64,000 nt of DNA from Letharia columbiana (Eukaryota; Ascomycota; Lecanoromycetes; Lecanorales; Parmeliaceae): NCBI RefSeq assembly GCF_014066305.1, contig NW_023501061.1:558001-622000 (forward strand), in the 5' to 3' direction. A program made the translations under genes and the position numbers. Positions within the stretch are counted from its first letter, which is position 1, and each line of letters opens with the position of its first letter. Below the pieces are notes generated by a model, which saw nothing but the letters and a program-made list of their open reading frames with translations, was not told the origin of the DNA and searched no databases. This document shows, one piece after another, positions 44,659-56,132 of this stretch.

Positions 44659-46588
44659 TCAATCAACTTCCTCTTTAAACACCTCGTCAAACCGTCTCTT
44701 CTCCCCACGCCCACCATCATTCCCCTGCCCATCAGCAGCATACCAACTAACAACCCTCCAGTCCCCGCCCGCCCCTCGCCACCATTTTAGACTCAAACCG
44801 TCTCCGGTCAAACTTATCGATGCCTTCTCGGCCAAGTGGCTTTTCTCTTTCGTCCGGGACAGTGTCGAACCGTGTATGGTGGATGGGGCGTGCCATGTTG
44901 GGAACATGGAGACGGTGTGCTGGAGGATGGAAAGGGTGAGGATGTGGATGATGTGTTCGGTGACGGCCGAGAGGGTTGTGAGGTGCGTTGAGGTTGGGAG
45001 GGCGGCGAGGGTGGTTGATGGGGACGAGGCGCGTATGGTGAGGGTGTAGGTTGTGCTGTGGTGGGGTGGGAGGAGCGTGGTGTGGATGTCGATCACGGCT
45101 GTTGTGGAAGAGGTGGGAAGGTGCAGGGTGGTTGTTGAGTGGAGGGGCGAGGTGAGGGATTGGAGAAGTGTTTCGGCCACGGATCCGTTTGGATGATCGG
45201 AGATGGTAGAGAGGGCTGCGAAATTGTGTGGGGGCGTTGGTGGGTTGAACGAGAAGGGCAGACTGGCTGCTGAGAGGGATTTATGAAGGCCTGAGAGGAA
45301 GTCTTGGAGGGAAGCGACTTGGAATTGGTGTTGGAGATGTTCGATGACTGGTTTGAGAAGTGCGTATGTTGGTCGAGAAGGTTTATTTTCTCGGAGTGGT
45401 GGTGGTATTTGTGAGCGTCTGTGTAGGTTCTGTCGGTGGGCCTGGGAGAGGAGAACACGTAGAGACAGAGCAATCGCATCTGCAATGGCACTGTCACCAG
45501 CAGGTGCTTCTAGATCTTCATCTTCCAGAGAGACCAGGTCGATTTCAACCTGCTTGTCAGTCTCATATGGTATCAGAACTCTTCCGCCACTGCATCGAAC
45601 ACCTTGATTGAGGAGGTTTCGCGCCTCTCGATGAAGCTCGTGGTGTAACTCTTCGTCAAATATGCTATTTCTAGCTCTGAGTATCTCTTTCGTTACCGAG
45701 TCATCTTCGGAAATACCCTCGCTGCCTGTCGTGCTCGAAGCAATCGGCTCCCCCTGCTGCAGGATTCGAACTCGTAGGGTCTGGTCTCCAGATGATCTGA
45801 GGCCACGGTCCAAGCTGACATTGCCGTCGGCATCTCGCCGGAGTGCTGCAAGTCCTCGGTCTCGGAAGTCGGCGTATGCTTCAGCGAAGCCATAGCGGAC
45901 GCCAAGAGTATGCTTCTCCCGTGGCAGTCTGCTCAGCGACCAGCCCTCATCCTTCACTGCGAGCACCTGATTCCAATAAGTAGTCTCCCTGCCCATCTCC
46001 TCTTCGAGCCTCGCCGCAGATTTCAGCAAAGAGTCTGCTGTACCGTTCAGGGATTGCATCCTCCAGCCAATGGACACCATTTCCTGATTGTGCTTTTCCA
46101 GCTCCGGTACTTGAAGCGCTTGAATGACTTCTCCGCCTAGGGATCCAAGTGGTAGTGTTTGCTGCAGAAATGAAGAGAGTGTCGTCTGAGCTGCGGCTGG
46201 GGCATGTTTGGAGAGCAGGAGGGAGACGAAGTCGAGGGCTTGGGCGCTTTCGTTGTAGGCTTGTCTGGGACGCCATAAGCTTTCGTCCAATATTTGCAAA
46301 AAATAAATCCTACCCTATCTGCTTGACTATATCTTCTCGCGCCTTGGTGACCTCTTCCTGCTTGGTCTTGACATCTTCAACTTCTTCGCCCGTCCCAACA
46401 ACATCTTGGTTATCCGTATCAGAATTGCCTGCTTCTTGAGCCTGTATCTCCTCCTGGAGGCTCTGCTCGGTTACGTTGCGGAAAGAGCCTTTTTGTTGGT
46501 TGATGCGTGAGATGAGGTATTTGAGGGATTCTTTGTCTTTGTCGACGGTTGGGAAGGCTTGGAGGGAAAGGGAAAGCTCGTGAGGCAT
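44659..46588 (-). CDS. MED17: Mediator of RNA polymerase II transcription subunit 17
   Basis: Exon 1 46,588-46,314, intron 46,313-46,265 (GTAGGA...CAG, 49 nt), exon 2 46,264-44,659; 626 residues. The start MPHELSLSLQAFPTVDKDKESL and the joint KQIG/QAYNESAQALDFVSLLLSK fit MED17 (Srb4), as do WNQVLAVKDEGWSLSRLPRE and LGVRYGFAEAYADFRDRGLAALR. Exon 1 includes an acidic insert (EEIQAQEAGNSDTDNQDVVG). The C-terminal half is Thr/Ser/His-rich and less conserved (HSTTTLHLPTSSTT region), ending in the acidic FDEVFKEEVD. MED17 is a core head-module subunit needed for most Pol II transcription, acting in the nucleus. It is divergent from the phosphofructokinase gene, sharing a ~397-bp promoter. Confidence 0.9.
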
Positions 46589-46985
46589 GATGGGTAGACG
46601 ATTGAACTTCTAAAAGATTAAGATAGCATAGTATTATACATCAAGAGATGAGATCTCGGTCGCAAGAAGATGCCATACAAACATACTCGCAATATTTTGT
46701 TGTATTTTGACCCTTGCATTCCTTGTCTCGGGCATTGAGAGGTCCAAGCCCGGGGAAACCCTGAGCCGAATCCTGGGGTAGCTTGGACCCCTATCAGATT
46801 CCCATGTGCTGGTGCTGGTGGGGGCTCTGATAAGCTGAAGCTTGTCGGCGAATTACTCTTTTGCCTTTTCTTTTTATCCTTTCCTTCACTTCTTCTTTTT
46901 CTTTTTCTTTTTCCTACAACTCCCTTCCCCTTCTCCTCGCTCTACTATTAACCTACTACTCTCTCTTGCATTCAATTTCCCTACC
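46589..46985. promoter_or_regulatory. Divergent promoter of MED17 and phosphofructokinase
   Basis: 397 bp between the two start codons. On the PFK side a long pyrimidine-rich tract (about 46,855-46,960, mostly CTTTT and CCTTC) precedes the ATG, as is common in strongly expressed fungal genes. A perfect 9-bp inverted repeat, GGTCCAAGC (46,741-46,749) and GCTTGGACC (46,781-46,789), sits near the middle. CTGGGG at 46,773-46,778 and GTGGGG near 46,818 fit the CreA/Mig1 consensus SYGGRG, and a GATAAG lies at about 46,829. Factor binding is inference. Confidence 0.6.
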
Positions 46986-49531
46986 ATGGCACCTATCACC
47001 AATGGGGCGCCCGCCCCGAAGAAGAGAATCGCAGTCATGACAAGTGGGGGAGACTCACCTGGAATGAATGGCTCAGTACGCGCAGTCGTCCGGATGGCAA
47101 TCGACCAAGGCTGTGAAGCTTACTGCGTCTATGAAGGGTACGAGGGTCTGGTACAGGGCGGCGACCTCATACGTCAGGCGCAATGGGAAGACGTTCGAGG
47201 TTGGCTGTCGGAAGGAGGCACTTTGATTGGTACAGCAAGGTGCAAAGCGTTTACAGAAAGACCGGGGCGGTTGAAGGCGGCGAAGAATATGATCGACAAG
47301 GGGATCAATGCACTAGTCATCTGCGGAGGGGATGGTAGTCTGACTGGAGCCGACAAATTCAGAGGGGAATGGCCCAGTCTGCTCGAGGAGCTTGTGAGTT
47401 GCAACCTTGCCAATCCGGATAGCCAATGGAATCACGTTATACCCCAACGACCTTCGTGTCCGCAAAGCTCGACAAGAAGGATGCTAACTCAATCTCTAGG
47501 TGAAGAACGGGGACATCAGCACAGAGCAGCAGAAGACATTCCAATATCTGAACATTGTCGGCCTAGTGGGATCAATAGACAACGATTTTGCCGACACGGA
47601 TGCTACAATTGGCTGCTACTCTTCACTGGGCAGGATATGTGAGGCCGTGGACTACATCGATGCTACCGCATTCTCACATCAGCGGGCTTTCGTGATCGAG
47701 GTCATGGGGAGGCATTGTGGTTGGCTTGCACTTATGGCTGGTGTGAGCACAGGGGCAGATTTTATCTTCATTCCTGAGAGTCCACCAGACCGAGACTGGG
47801 AGGATCAAATGTGCGACATCATCTCCAAGGTAGAGCCTAAAATCATCTGCGGTAACTGTTGCTGACCATACTACAGCACCGAAACCTTGGAAAGCGGAAA
47901 ACGATCGTCATAGTCGCAGAAGGCGCACACGACCTTGATCTAACCAGAATATCACCTAACAAAGTTAAAGACCTGTTATCCACCAGACTGAAGCTCGACA
48001 CCCGGATCACAACCCTCGGACACGTACAAAGAGGCGGTAACGCTTGTGCCTATGACCGACAGCTATCTACTCTACAGGGTGTGGAAGCTGTCAACGCAGT
48101 ACTTGAGGCCACACCAGAAACACCATCCAAGTTCATCGCCATCATAGAAAACAAAATTGTCCGAAACCCTTTGATTGAGGCCGTAAAGTCGACTCAAGAA
48201 GTGGCTGAAGCTATCAAAGCTAAAGACTTCAAAAGAGCCTTAGATCTGCGGGGGCCAGAATTTGCAGAATACCATCAGGCTTATATGATGACCACCGCCA
48301 CGGATCAACCTGCCTTACGCTTGCCAAAACAGACAGTAAGATGGGTTTTCTTCATTTCTCCTCATTCTCCAGGGCTAACATATCACAGCACATGAACATT
48401 GCCATCATCCACGTAGGAGCCCCTGCTGGTGGAATGAATTCAGCCACCAGAGCAGCCGTAGCATATTGTCTTTCTAGAGGCCACACACCGATCGCCATAC
48501 ATAATGGCTTCCCAGGGCTCGTTCGTCACCACGCCGATGAGCCTGTCGGATCCGTTCGCTACGTACAGTGGCTGGATGTCGAAGGTTGGATCAGTAAGGG
48601 TGGATCCGAGATCGGCACCAACCGAGATCTACCCTCGAAAGTGGGCATGGGCGAGACCGCAGACTGCTTCAATATTTATAAATTCGATGCACTGTTCATC
48701 ATCGGAGGCTTTGAAGCCTTCACGGCGCTCAGCGAGCTCCGAAAAGCGCGACCGGATTACCCAGCTTTCCGGATACCGATGATGCTGCTACCTGCAACCA
48801 TTAGCAACAACGTCCCGGGCACCGAGTATTCGGTAGGAAGCGACACATGTCTCAACGCGCTGACCTCATATTGTGATGCCATCAAACAATCAGCATCGGC
48901 CTCACGACGACGGATTTTTGTAGTCGAAACTCAAGGTGGCAAATCTGGCTACATTGCAACAATGGGCGCTTTAGGCATCGGGGCCGTAGCAGTCTACACG
49001 CCTGAAGAGGGCATCAATCTCCAAATGCTTGGCCGGGATATTGAACACTTGAAACAAAGCTTTGCGAAAGACAAAGGCCAAACACGCGCTGGGAAACTCA
49101 TCCTATGCAACGAGCACGCATCAGAAACCTACACCACCGAAGTCGTTGCCAGCATGATCCGTGAAGAATCCAAAGGCCGCTTCGAGTCCCGCTTCGCCAT
49201 TCCCGGTCACGTCCAACAAGGCGGCACGCCCTCCCCTATGGACCGCGTCCGCGCAGTCAGGCTCGCGGTGAAGTGCATACAAGCGATAGAGCAGTACGCG
49301 GGCAAGTCGAAAGAGGAGATCATGGAAGATGACCTCAGTATGGCTGTTATTGGAGTCAAAGGCATCAGCGTGGTTTTTGGAGCCATGGAGAGGCTGGAGA
49401 GGGAAGAGACGAATTGGAATCATAGGAGGCCGAAGGATGAGAGTTGGTTGCAGTATAAGAAGACGGTTGATACGTTGAGTGGCAGGCCGAGGCCGGAGGA
49501 TTGTTGTACTAGCTGTGGGAAGATGAGGTAG
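46986..49531 (+). CDS. PFK1: ATP-dependent 6-phosphofructokinase (fungal, double-domain)
   Basis: Start ATG 46,986 in CTACCATGG. Exons 46,986-47,393, 47,500-47,829, 47,877-48,335, 48,389-49,531; introns 106, 47 and 53 nt; 779 residues, the usual size for the tandem-domain eukaryotic enzyme. The N-half carries the nucleotide loop [12 protein letters not shown] (residues 18-28), [10 protein letters not shown], the catalytic segment [15 protein letters not shown], and [10 protein letters not shown]. It also has GHVQRGG near the end of exon 3. The C-half repeats the fold in degenerate form ([48 protein letters not shown]), the allosteric half in this family. It makes fructose-1,6-bisphosphate, the committed step of glycolysis. 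An upstream in-frame extension from 46,842 has no suitable ATG and is mostly Phe-rich translation of the pyrimidine tract. Confidence 0.96.
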
Positions 49532-49723
49532 ATAAGTGGGGGTGTTTTGGAGTGGTATTGTTACAGCCTAAAAGGCACAAAGAAGCCTTTGGACATGGTC
49601 TATGTTCAACTCCCCACCGTGCTTCCACATGCTCGCTAAATTGCTAGAGATATGCGATGATGATGATGATCATCCTACGATCTGATATCTAAATTTCCCC
49701 TTCATCCACCTCCCCGCCCCCCC

Positions 49724-51424
49724 TTAACCTCCGCCCTTCTCCGCACCAAAATACCCATCCACAGCCTCCGCAAACGCCCAACACACCTCCTGCTGCGGCG
49801 TACCGAGCGTATGCTGGCTGAAATAATCAGCCCCGTAGAAGCGCGTGACCTCGTTCACAAAGAACCGCTTCTTCTCCTTCTCCTTCCCCTTCTTCTCTTC
49901 CTCCTTCCCCTTCTCCTCTTTCTTCTCCCCCTTCCCCCCCTCCGTCCCAACCCCCACATCCAACCGCACCCCCATCTCCAAACTCTCAAACTGCTCCCTC
50001 CAATCCTCGCGCGAGCGCAGCCGGTCATATATGTATAAAGCGAAGGCGTGCAGGTCCGCCAGCCCCAACGGCCGCACGTCGGGCGCGCGGAAATCCAGCG
50101 CCGTCGCCGCGCGGGCGTACATGGCGCCGGGGTCGTGCCCGCGGACCCACTCCGTGACGACGGTGTGCCGGACCCGGCCCTCGCGGCCGCGGAGGACGCG
50201 GGGGTGGCCGGGCGAGGGGGAGGCGGTGATGTAGACGCGGAATTCGCCGAAGAGGGAGAAGGAGGGTTCGTAGGATTGGGCGAACCAGCGGTATGGGGGG
50301 GAGGGTCTGTGCCGTGGGAGGGCGGTGTCGCCGTCGATGTATTCGACGTGGTCGCCGCCGCAGCTCCGGGTTCGCTTCATGATGATTTGCCGGTGGCCGC
50401 GGAGGGGGCAACGGGTCATGTCGTGGGCGCGTTCGCCGTGCGTGAAGCAGGTTTGCGGTCTGTAGGTGTAGTTTGGGGGTGAGAGGGAGGCGATGGCGTC
50501 GAGGGCTTGGATGTCGGGGATTTTGGAGGTTTCACGGGTTAGTTCGGAGTGGGAGGGGAAGGCGCGGAAGAGTTGTCCGGGGCGGGAGGACTGGATGGTG
50601 GCGATGGTGGCGTAGATGGCGTTGATTTCGGCAGTGGAGGGTCCGGGGTCGACGGTCCAGTGGAGGAAGATGATGCAGGGGATGTTGGAGTCGGAGAATA
50701 AGGCGTGCTGCTGCGCTTTCCGTGGATGGGTTGGGGTCTTGCGTGGTTGTGGGTAGCGAATTTTGGCTGTTGAAGAGCATTTTGGTCGAGCAGTGACCAC
50801 CTTGAGCTGGGCCTGCAACCATTCCCAGGATCGGAATGTCACGTCGCGGTTGAAGCTGTGGGAGAGATGCTGCATCGTGACGACGCCTTGGTGCAGGATG
50901 GGGATCTCGTAGTAGGGTTTTGTGCTCGTCATGCCGTGAGAGGCGAAGCCTTTGCCTAGTTCTTGCTGGATCATTGACATGTTTTCGGCATCGTACATGG
51001 GATAGCGAGCTAGGAAGCGGTCGGAGGTATTGGATGCATCGATGGCGAGGTGCGTTTCTTCTGCTATGTCTTTGACGTCTGGGTATGGTACGAAAAGGAT
51101 GCGGAGTGCTTCTTCGTGCCCTTTTGCGGAGGCTATACCGGAGACAGCACTCTCTAGTTCGGCTCGAAGCTGCGCGCTTGGGCTTCGTGTCCTCTTGCCT
51201 GATTGTTGACTCGCTCGAAGCTGCTTGGAGATGGCGGCACCAGGCCTGTCGCAGACACGGTTTAGCAAAGCATGGGAAGATGCCTTCGTCGGCGTCACAG
51301 GGGTCCCTGCCCGCTGTCTGGAGGGGTGGGTACGAATGATGGCCATTAGAGACGAGAAGAAAATACGACCCGCGCTTTTGAATAGTAGACGATGACAAGG
51401 TGAGACGGCGCCTTCGAAGGCCAT
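49724..51424 (-). CDS. Uncharacterised protein, 566 aa (or 540 aa from an inner ATG)
   Basis: One uninterrupted frame. ATG at 51,424 gives MAFEGAVSPCHRLLFKSAGR; a second ATG at 51,346 gives MAIIRTHPSRQRAG, which looks more like a normal start. Recognisable structured parts: LRILFVPYPDVKDIAEETHLAID, FLARYPMYDAENMSMIQQELG, IIFLHWTVDPGPSTAEINAIY, RWFAQSYEPSFSLFGEFRVYI, ALDFRAPDVRPLGLADLHAFALYIYDRL and, at the end, RFFVNEVTRFYGADYFS. A Lys/Glu-only stretch of about 30 residues (EKKEEKGKEEEKKGKEKEKK region) interrupts the C-terminal part. Residue pattern EFRVYI...FFVNEVTRFYGADYF recalls the end of ATP-grasp-like folds, but I cannot assign a family with confidence. GC-rich 3' half with strong strand asymmetry. 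Confidence 0.72.
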   Translation of the reverse strand: MAFEGAVSPCHRLLFKSAGRIFFSSLMAIIRTHPSRQRAGTPVTPTKASSHALLNRVCDRPGAAISKQLRASQQSGKRTRSPSAQLRAELESAVSGIASAKGHEEALRILFVPYPDVKDIAEETHLAIDASNTSDRFLARYPMYDAENMSMIQQELGKGFASHGMTSTKPYYEIPILHQGVVTMQHLSHSFNRDVTFRSWEWLQAQLKVVTARPKCSSTAKIRYPQPRKTPTHPRKAQQHALFSDSNIPCIIFLHWTVDPGPSTAEINAIYATIATIQSSRPGQLFRAFPSHSELTRETSKIPDIQALDAIASLSPPNYTYRPQTCFTHGERAHDMTRCPLRGHRQIIMKRTRSCGGDHVEYIDGDTALPRHRPSPPYRWFAQSYEPSFSLFGEFRVYITASPSPGHPRVLRGREGRVRHTVVTEWVRGHDPGAMYARAATALDFRAPDVRPLGLADLHAFALYIYDRLRSREDWREQFESLEMGVRLDVGVGTEGGKGEKKEEKGKEEEKKGKEKEKKRFFVNEVTRFYGADYFSQHTLGTPQQEVCWAFAEAVDGYFGAEKGGG

Positions 51425-53015
51425 ACTGACCTTGAGCTTGCGTTCCTATCGTTGGTGAAGAGATGAATAGAATGAATGGGTCCTCATTCTGTATAACAGT
51501 GAATGGGGCCATTGTTGCGTACTGTGGTGATTTGGAAGTGAACGAGACCATATGAACATTCATTCACTTTTGACAAGCACAAAAACATGATTACTGACAA
51601 TAACAATACCTTCCATACAGAAGATGTGCCACAAAAACAGGTGCAATACAATTTGTATACCCATCAATTTGAGTGCAGACTTGGAAGATGAAATTCAACC
51701 ATGTCAGTTTGCGGTTAACAGAGCAAAGTTTGGCCATTAGTCTTCTTGAATAGGACATCTTCTCTTCAAAGTCCCGAAGGTGTGTCACAGAAGTAGCATT
51801 GTTTGTGGCAGAAGTCATCCAAAGGGGGCAAAAGGATGAATTCTCTTTGGTAGCTGCTCGGGTCAAGGTGACTGAAAGAGATGATGTCGAAAAGCTGTCC
51901 CTGACAGATTGATGCTCACAGTTTTATGCAACCCATGTATTACTCCGTCACTGAGGTTAGATATAAGTGGCATCAGCGTAATAGCGACACCTGTCCGATC
52001 GACTCCTGTTGATTGAACGTTTTATGTCAATGTCGAGGATCTTCAGCGCTAAATCACCTGACGCCAAGCCCAATGGAGGCCTTGGCCACTCCCGTCGTTC
52101 CTACTAATCTTCTTCACGAATGAATTTCGTCCGAATAACATGTCTTCTTGTCCATATCCTAGGACTCTCGTTGCATCTCATTCAAACAATGGATCTCCGT
52201 TGCACTGATTGGCAAGCTGGATAACATGGTTCTTGTGCCAGTCAACATTAAAATCTGCCTCTCATCTCATAACCCATTTTGCATCCCACGTACCTCTTGT
52301 GTCTGAGGGGTCCGGCGACATAGGTACTCGTATGTACCTACCCCGCGACGTCACATCGCATCGCAGGATCAGAGGGTCCGCACTCCTGTGTCTGCGGCCC
52401 AGAACACGCTTGAAATTGGTTGCACAGGATTTGTGCTTACCTACTGGATTAATTTAATTATGAGCGCCTAAGGCATAGTGCATGCATCAATCACCTTGCC
52501 TACTACGGCAAATGCATAAGGACATATCTTTCACCGATTTGATACGGTATACCTACAGAGGCTCTACGGCCCACGGCGGCCAACACATATGCTAATTTTC
52601 TGGGAGTTAGCAAAAGAAATAGCAGGAGAATTGTGAATTGTGGAGTACAGGGGAAATTGTCAAATTGTCGCAGAATATTGACGCCGAAGATCGTGATATC
52701 TATGTCGTAAGCAGCTGTGAATGGTGTGAGTGGACTAATAATCTCCGATGAAACAACTTAGCCTCCATCTTGCTGCGACGTGCTTAATCCCTTTTGCGCC
52801 TCACTGTGCACCTTTCTCCTATTCATTCCACTCTTCTTCCTTTAAAAGTCTACTCCTTCCTCACTTCTATTCTTTACGTACTCCGTCACCCACACTCTTT
52901 TCCTCTTTTTACATTCCCTTTGCAGGAGCTCGATATTGCTCGGTCACTCCGTACATTGACTGTGCCTATTTCCCACACTCGCTTGACTATTTGGTTTCAT
53001 TACCTCTCAAACACC
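51425..53015. other. Intergenic, 1.6 kb
   Basis: No convincing gene. A 91-codon frame at 51,591-51,866 (-) has no family resemblance. Pyrimidine-rich sequence at 52,800-52,960 is promoter-like for the downstream glycosidase gene. Confidence 0.5.
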
Positions 53016-54291
53016 ATGAAGACGTGCGTCGCTATCTTTGGGCTTGCCCTGGTGGCACCAATGTATGGGAATGCGCACCCACAACATGGCGGCGGTGTCC
53101 ACCAGCGGTTCCACATTACCACGCATGGACCTGCGGTATCTAGCTTGAGTGTGAGCAGTGCAGCGATTGAGAGTTCGCCGGTTGCTGTGGTTGGAGGAGG
53201 CACTCCGACCAGTTCTGCAGTCATTTCTCCAAGTTCCGGGCAAAGCATTACCTCTCCTCACTCGAACGACACAACATCAACCTCTAACAGCACATCACCA
53301 TTAGCAGCCTCGATCGCCGGTCTCGGTCTCTCACCAGAATGCTACAGACCAAACGGCGTGCCTATGGGCTGGCTGCCAGACGGAGTCAACATAACGACCA
53401 TTCAAAGCCAAGTCGATTCCTTACACGGCCCCTGCACCTACGGTAACTACGCCCAAATTACCTCGGCGACCAGCATGAGCGGGGCGGCCTTACAAATGGA
53501 CACTCAAGCCATGCCTTCTTCACTCAAAGGCGCCATCTACATTATCGCTCTCCAGCCATACATTCCATTCTCTGAAGTCTCGGCCTCAGCGGTCGTGGCT
53601 TCGATGAATAAGATCCTCGCAGAAGGATCCCAAACCATCTGGCTCCGTCTCGCTCACGAGGTGAACTGGTACATCGACACCAACACCATAAACACTGACC
53701 CTACCGTCAAATACCACGGCACCACCGAGGAGTACAAGGCCATGTGGCAGGCCGTTGCTAAAGGCGTCGATCGCTCCCGGGTTAAGATGTTTTGGAGTCT
53801 GATACCCCCTTTCCAGCCAGGCGACACGGTGGACACGATGGACGCCGAGTGGTTTCCAGGCAGCGAGTATGTGGATATTGTGGGATTGGATGCGTACGGA
53901 GAGATTCTCAGTGGGGAACAAGCGACGTTTGAATTGATGATGGGTGCATTTTGTGCGAAGTATCCGCAGATTCCGGTTGCGTTGGGGGAGACGGGGTGGT
54001 TGCAGGGTGGGACGACCGCGCAGAAGGAGTATTGGCTGGGCCAGGTCAGTTCAAAGGAGACGTTGAAGGTTTGTCCGCAGTATATTGGTGAGTCTCTTCT
54101 CCATAACAGGAGCTCTATGTTTGTGGCAACGTTCTTCTGAGGAGGTCTTTCTCTACATGAAGAGCTTCAGCTAATTGTGGTGCGTCTAAACAGGGTTCTC
54201 ATGGTTCGAGTACATGAAGGATGGCGATTACAGGATTGTCATGGGGTCTGATGGCAACATCGCAAAGAGCGTGCTTGCGGCTGCGAGCTGA
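53016..54291 (+). CDS. Secreted glycoside hydrolase, GH26-like TIM barrel
   Basis: Start ATG 53,016 (ACACCATGA). Exons 53,016-54,087 and 54,194-54,291; intron 106 nt; 389 residues. Residues 1-20 (MKTCVAIFGLALVAPMYGNA) form a signal peptide. A Ser/Thr/Asn-rich linker with several N-glycosylation sequons (about residues 40-100) precedes the catalytic domain. That domain contains MGWLPDG, LRLAHEVNW with a candidate acid/base Glu215, MFWSLIPPF, WFPGSEYVDIVGLDAYGE, and ALGETGW with a candidate nucleophile Glu325. The second exon completes it with GFSWFEYMKDGDYRIV. The two-glutamate layout and WYPGDxYVDxVGxDxY-type segment fit clan GH-A, closest to fungal GH26-like enzymes (beta-mannanase type). 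The substrate is not provable here. An in-frame upstream extension to 52,794 would destroy the signal peptide and is unlikely. Confidence 0.83.
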
Positions 54292-55034
54292 GTGGGTGGA
54301 AGAGCCAAACAGCTGTACGGATATCGAAATCGGACAGTCTTGGATGATGGACGGTTGTATTTTCTTAAACGCATAGAACTCGTCAGGAACGGGTTCTATT
54401 GCTTTATCCTTGAATTCCTGACTAGGACACCTTTACGAGCTGCGAAAGTTGTTATTCCGATCTATTCGTAATTAGCACCGTGTTGTGAAAATCTTTCAAT
54501 GCTCGATCAACCACCAAAGCTCCAGTGCACGTTGGTATCTGGTCTGCTTGCGAATAAATTGCTCGGGACTCATACAGGCCTTGGTAGAGCGTGACTCATG
54601 CTCGAGTACGAGACCATAGCCAATCTCGTGGGCACTGAGTATAGCCATGATCGAATGCTTCCATCGAGCATTGACTTGAGACCCGCGAGAGGTATTTGAG
54701 CAGCAGGGAAGAATTATCCGATCGTATATTCTCCGGCACTTCCCGCCGAAGCGGAGCAAGCCACGAGGCCACGTGATGTGCCAAGCTATGGAGAAGCATC
54801 CGAGGCGTATTTTAGACCACGGTAACACAATTTTCTCATCGTCTGTTTTTCTTTCTTCCTTCATTCGCATCTCCTTTGAATAAAATAATATTACCTATTT
54901 ACATTCCCCGTCTATAGCTATTTTTATTCCACTCGTTTGACCCTTTACCCTGCATATTCTTTTTCGTACTCTCTGCAGTACTCCTGCATATTCTGCGCTG
55001 CTTTCAGCTTAGTACCCGCACAGACTTTGACGCA
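54292..55034. other. Intergenic
   Basis: 3' flank of the glycosidase gene and promoter of the next. A 124-codon frame on the - strand (54,496-54,870) begins with ATG but overlaps the promoter and resembles nothing I know. Confidence 0.5.
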
Positions 55035-56132
55035 ATGGCCTCTGACCGGCGACCCTCTTTCAGCGCCTCCTCCAACACGTCGCACTCCTCCAGTGAAAGA
55101 AGACGGCCATCTTCTTCATCCTACAATAGGCCCTCCTCGCCCTTGTACAGACTGCCTCCCCTGCCTCCCTCCACAGGCTCCCTCACGACCGGCACATCCA
55201 TCCCTGCCCCTGCCCCAATCTCTCCAAATTTCGCCGCGTTACCCCCTGTTCCACCGCCTAAGGATCCACCAATGACCCATCCCATCACGCCGAAACGCAA
55301 GCCCGTCGAACGGCAGAAGAGCCCCTTGAGCAATGAAGCATACTTTTCGAGCCCGGCCTCGATAATGCCCGGCGCCTTTCCCACTACACCGCCAGCTTCA
55401 TCGCCTGTGCAGAATGCAGGATACAACGCTTCGCCTGCGGCATCAAATAATACACCTTCGCCGACTTCCAAGAGTCCGAAGAGACCAGGTAGTGTTCGGA
55501 ACTTCCTCTCCTTCAAAGCTCTCCGACGAAGCTACGACAATGCCTCCCTCCATTCCCAGAATGACCGACCGGCATCTGCGAGTGGGGAGAGTTTCACATC
55601 TAGTCTACGACCGAGTTTGAACAAGAAGAGGAGCGGGACATTCTGGCGTCGGAAGAGCAGTCTGGGCATGAATTTTGGGGAGGATACTCCGGCTTCCCCT
55701 TCGAGCCCTGTGACGAGAGGTGATTCGGTGGCAGAGGAGGCAAGACCTCTGAGCCCAGCGCCGAAGGATGACATACAAGGTGTGCAAACTAGAAAGAGCG
55801 GGACATTCTGGAGGAGGAAGAGCAATCTAAATTTGGCTAACGCGTTTGCCGCAATGAATGGGAAGGAGAACCAGGCACAGAATGCAGGCTTGAATGGCGA
55901 ATCGACGGGGGCTACGGGCAGTAGTACGAATGAAGGACAGGACAACATGACTGATGGGAGCCATGAGGCGGAGGAGGATGCGACAATGGAAGACTTGGAT
56001 TCGGAGAAGACGCTGCCAGAGATTGAGGAACCACTGCCGCCAAGGTCATACAGTCCGCCGCCGCAATTGCCGGTGTTTGTGGGTGGCGGGGGAGGGTTGG
56101 GCGGGGAAGACTTGTTCAAGGATATTCACTAG
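55035..56132 (+). CDS. Ser/Pro-rich disordered protein, 365 aa
   Basis: Single exon from ATG 55,035 (CGCAATGGCC). Almost wholly low-complexity, rich in Ser, Pro, Thr and Asn. Ordered-looking islands: KRPGSVRNFLSFKALRRSYDN (~residues 150-170), and two copies of a basic aromatic motif, KRSGTFWRRKSSLGMN (~197) and RKSGTFWRRKSNLNLAN (~252). The last ~60 residues are acidic (EAEEDATMEDLDSEKTL). Repeated SGTFWRRKS motifs contain RRKS, a basophilic-kinase-like site. No transmembrane or enzymatic domain. I do not know its function; motif duplication suggests short linear binding or phosphorylation sites. Confidence 0.78.
   Translation: MASDRRPSFSASSNTSHSSSERRRPSSSSYNRPSSPLYRLPPLPPSTGSLTTGTSIPAPAPISPNFAALPPVPPPKDPPMTHPITPKRKPVERQKSPLSNEAYFSSPASIMPGAFPTTPPASSPVQNAGYNASPAASNNTPSPTSKSPKRPGSVRNFLSFKALRRSYDNASLHSQNDRPASASGESFTSSLRPSLNKKRSGTFWRRKSSLGMNFGEDTPASPSSPVTRGDSVAEEARPLSPAPKDDIQGVQTRKSGTFWRRKSNLNLANAFAAMNGKENQAQNAGLNGESTGATGSSTNEGQDNMTDGSHEAEEDATMEDLDSEKTLPEIEEPLPPRSYSPPPQLPVFVGGGGGLGGEDLFKDIH

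Noticed and set aside
46842..46985. N-terminal extension of phosphofructokinase
   Set aside because: Phe/Leu-rich translation of the pyrimidine promoter tract; ATG 46,986 has the good context.
51591..51866. 91-codon - strand frame
   Set aside because: No recognisable domain; isolated in a 1.6 kb intergenic region.
52794..53015. N-terminal extension of the GH26-like protein
   Set aside because: It would bury the clear signal peptide beginning at ATG 53,016, and the sequence is a pyrimidine-rich leader.
54496..54870. 124-codon - strand frame with ATG
   Set aside because: Overlaps the promoter of the next gene and resembles nothing; kept out for lack of evidence.
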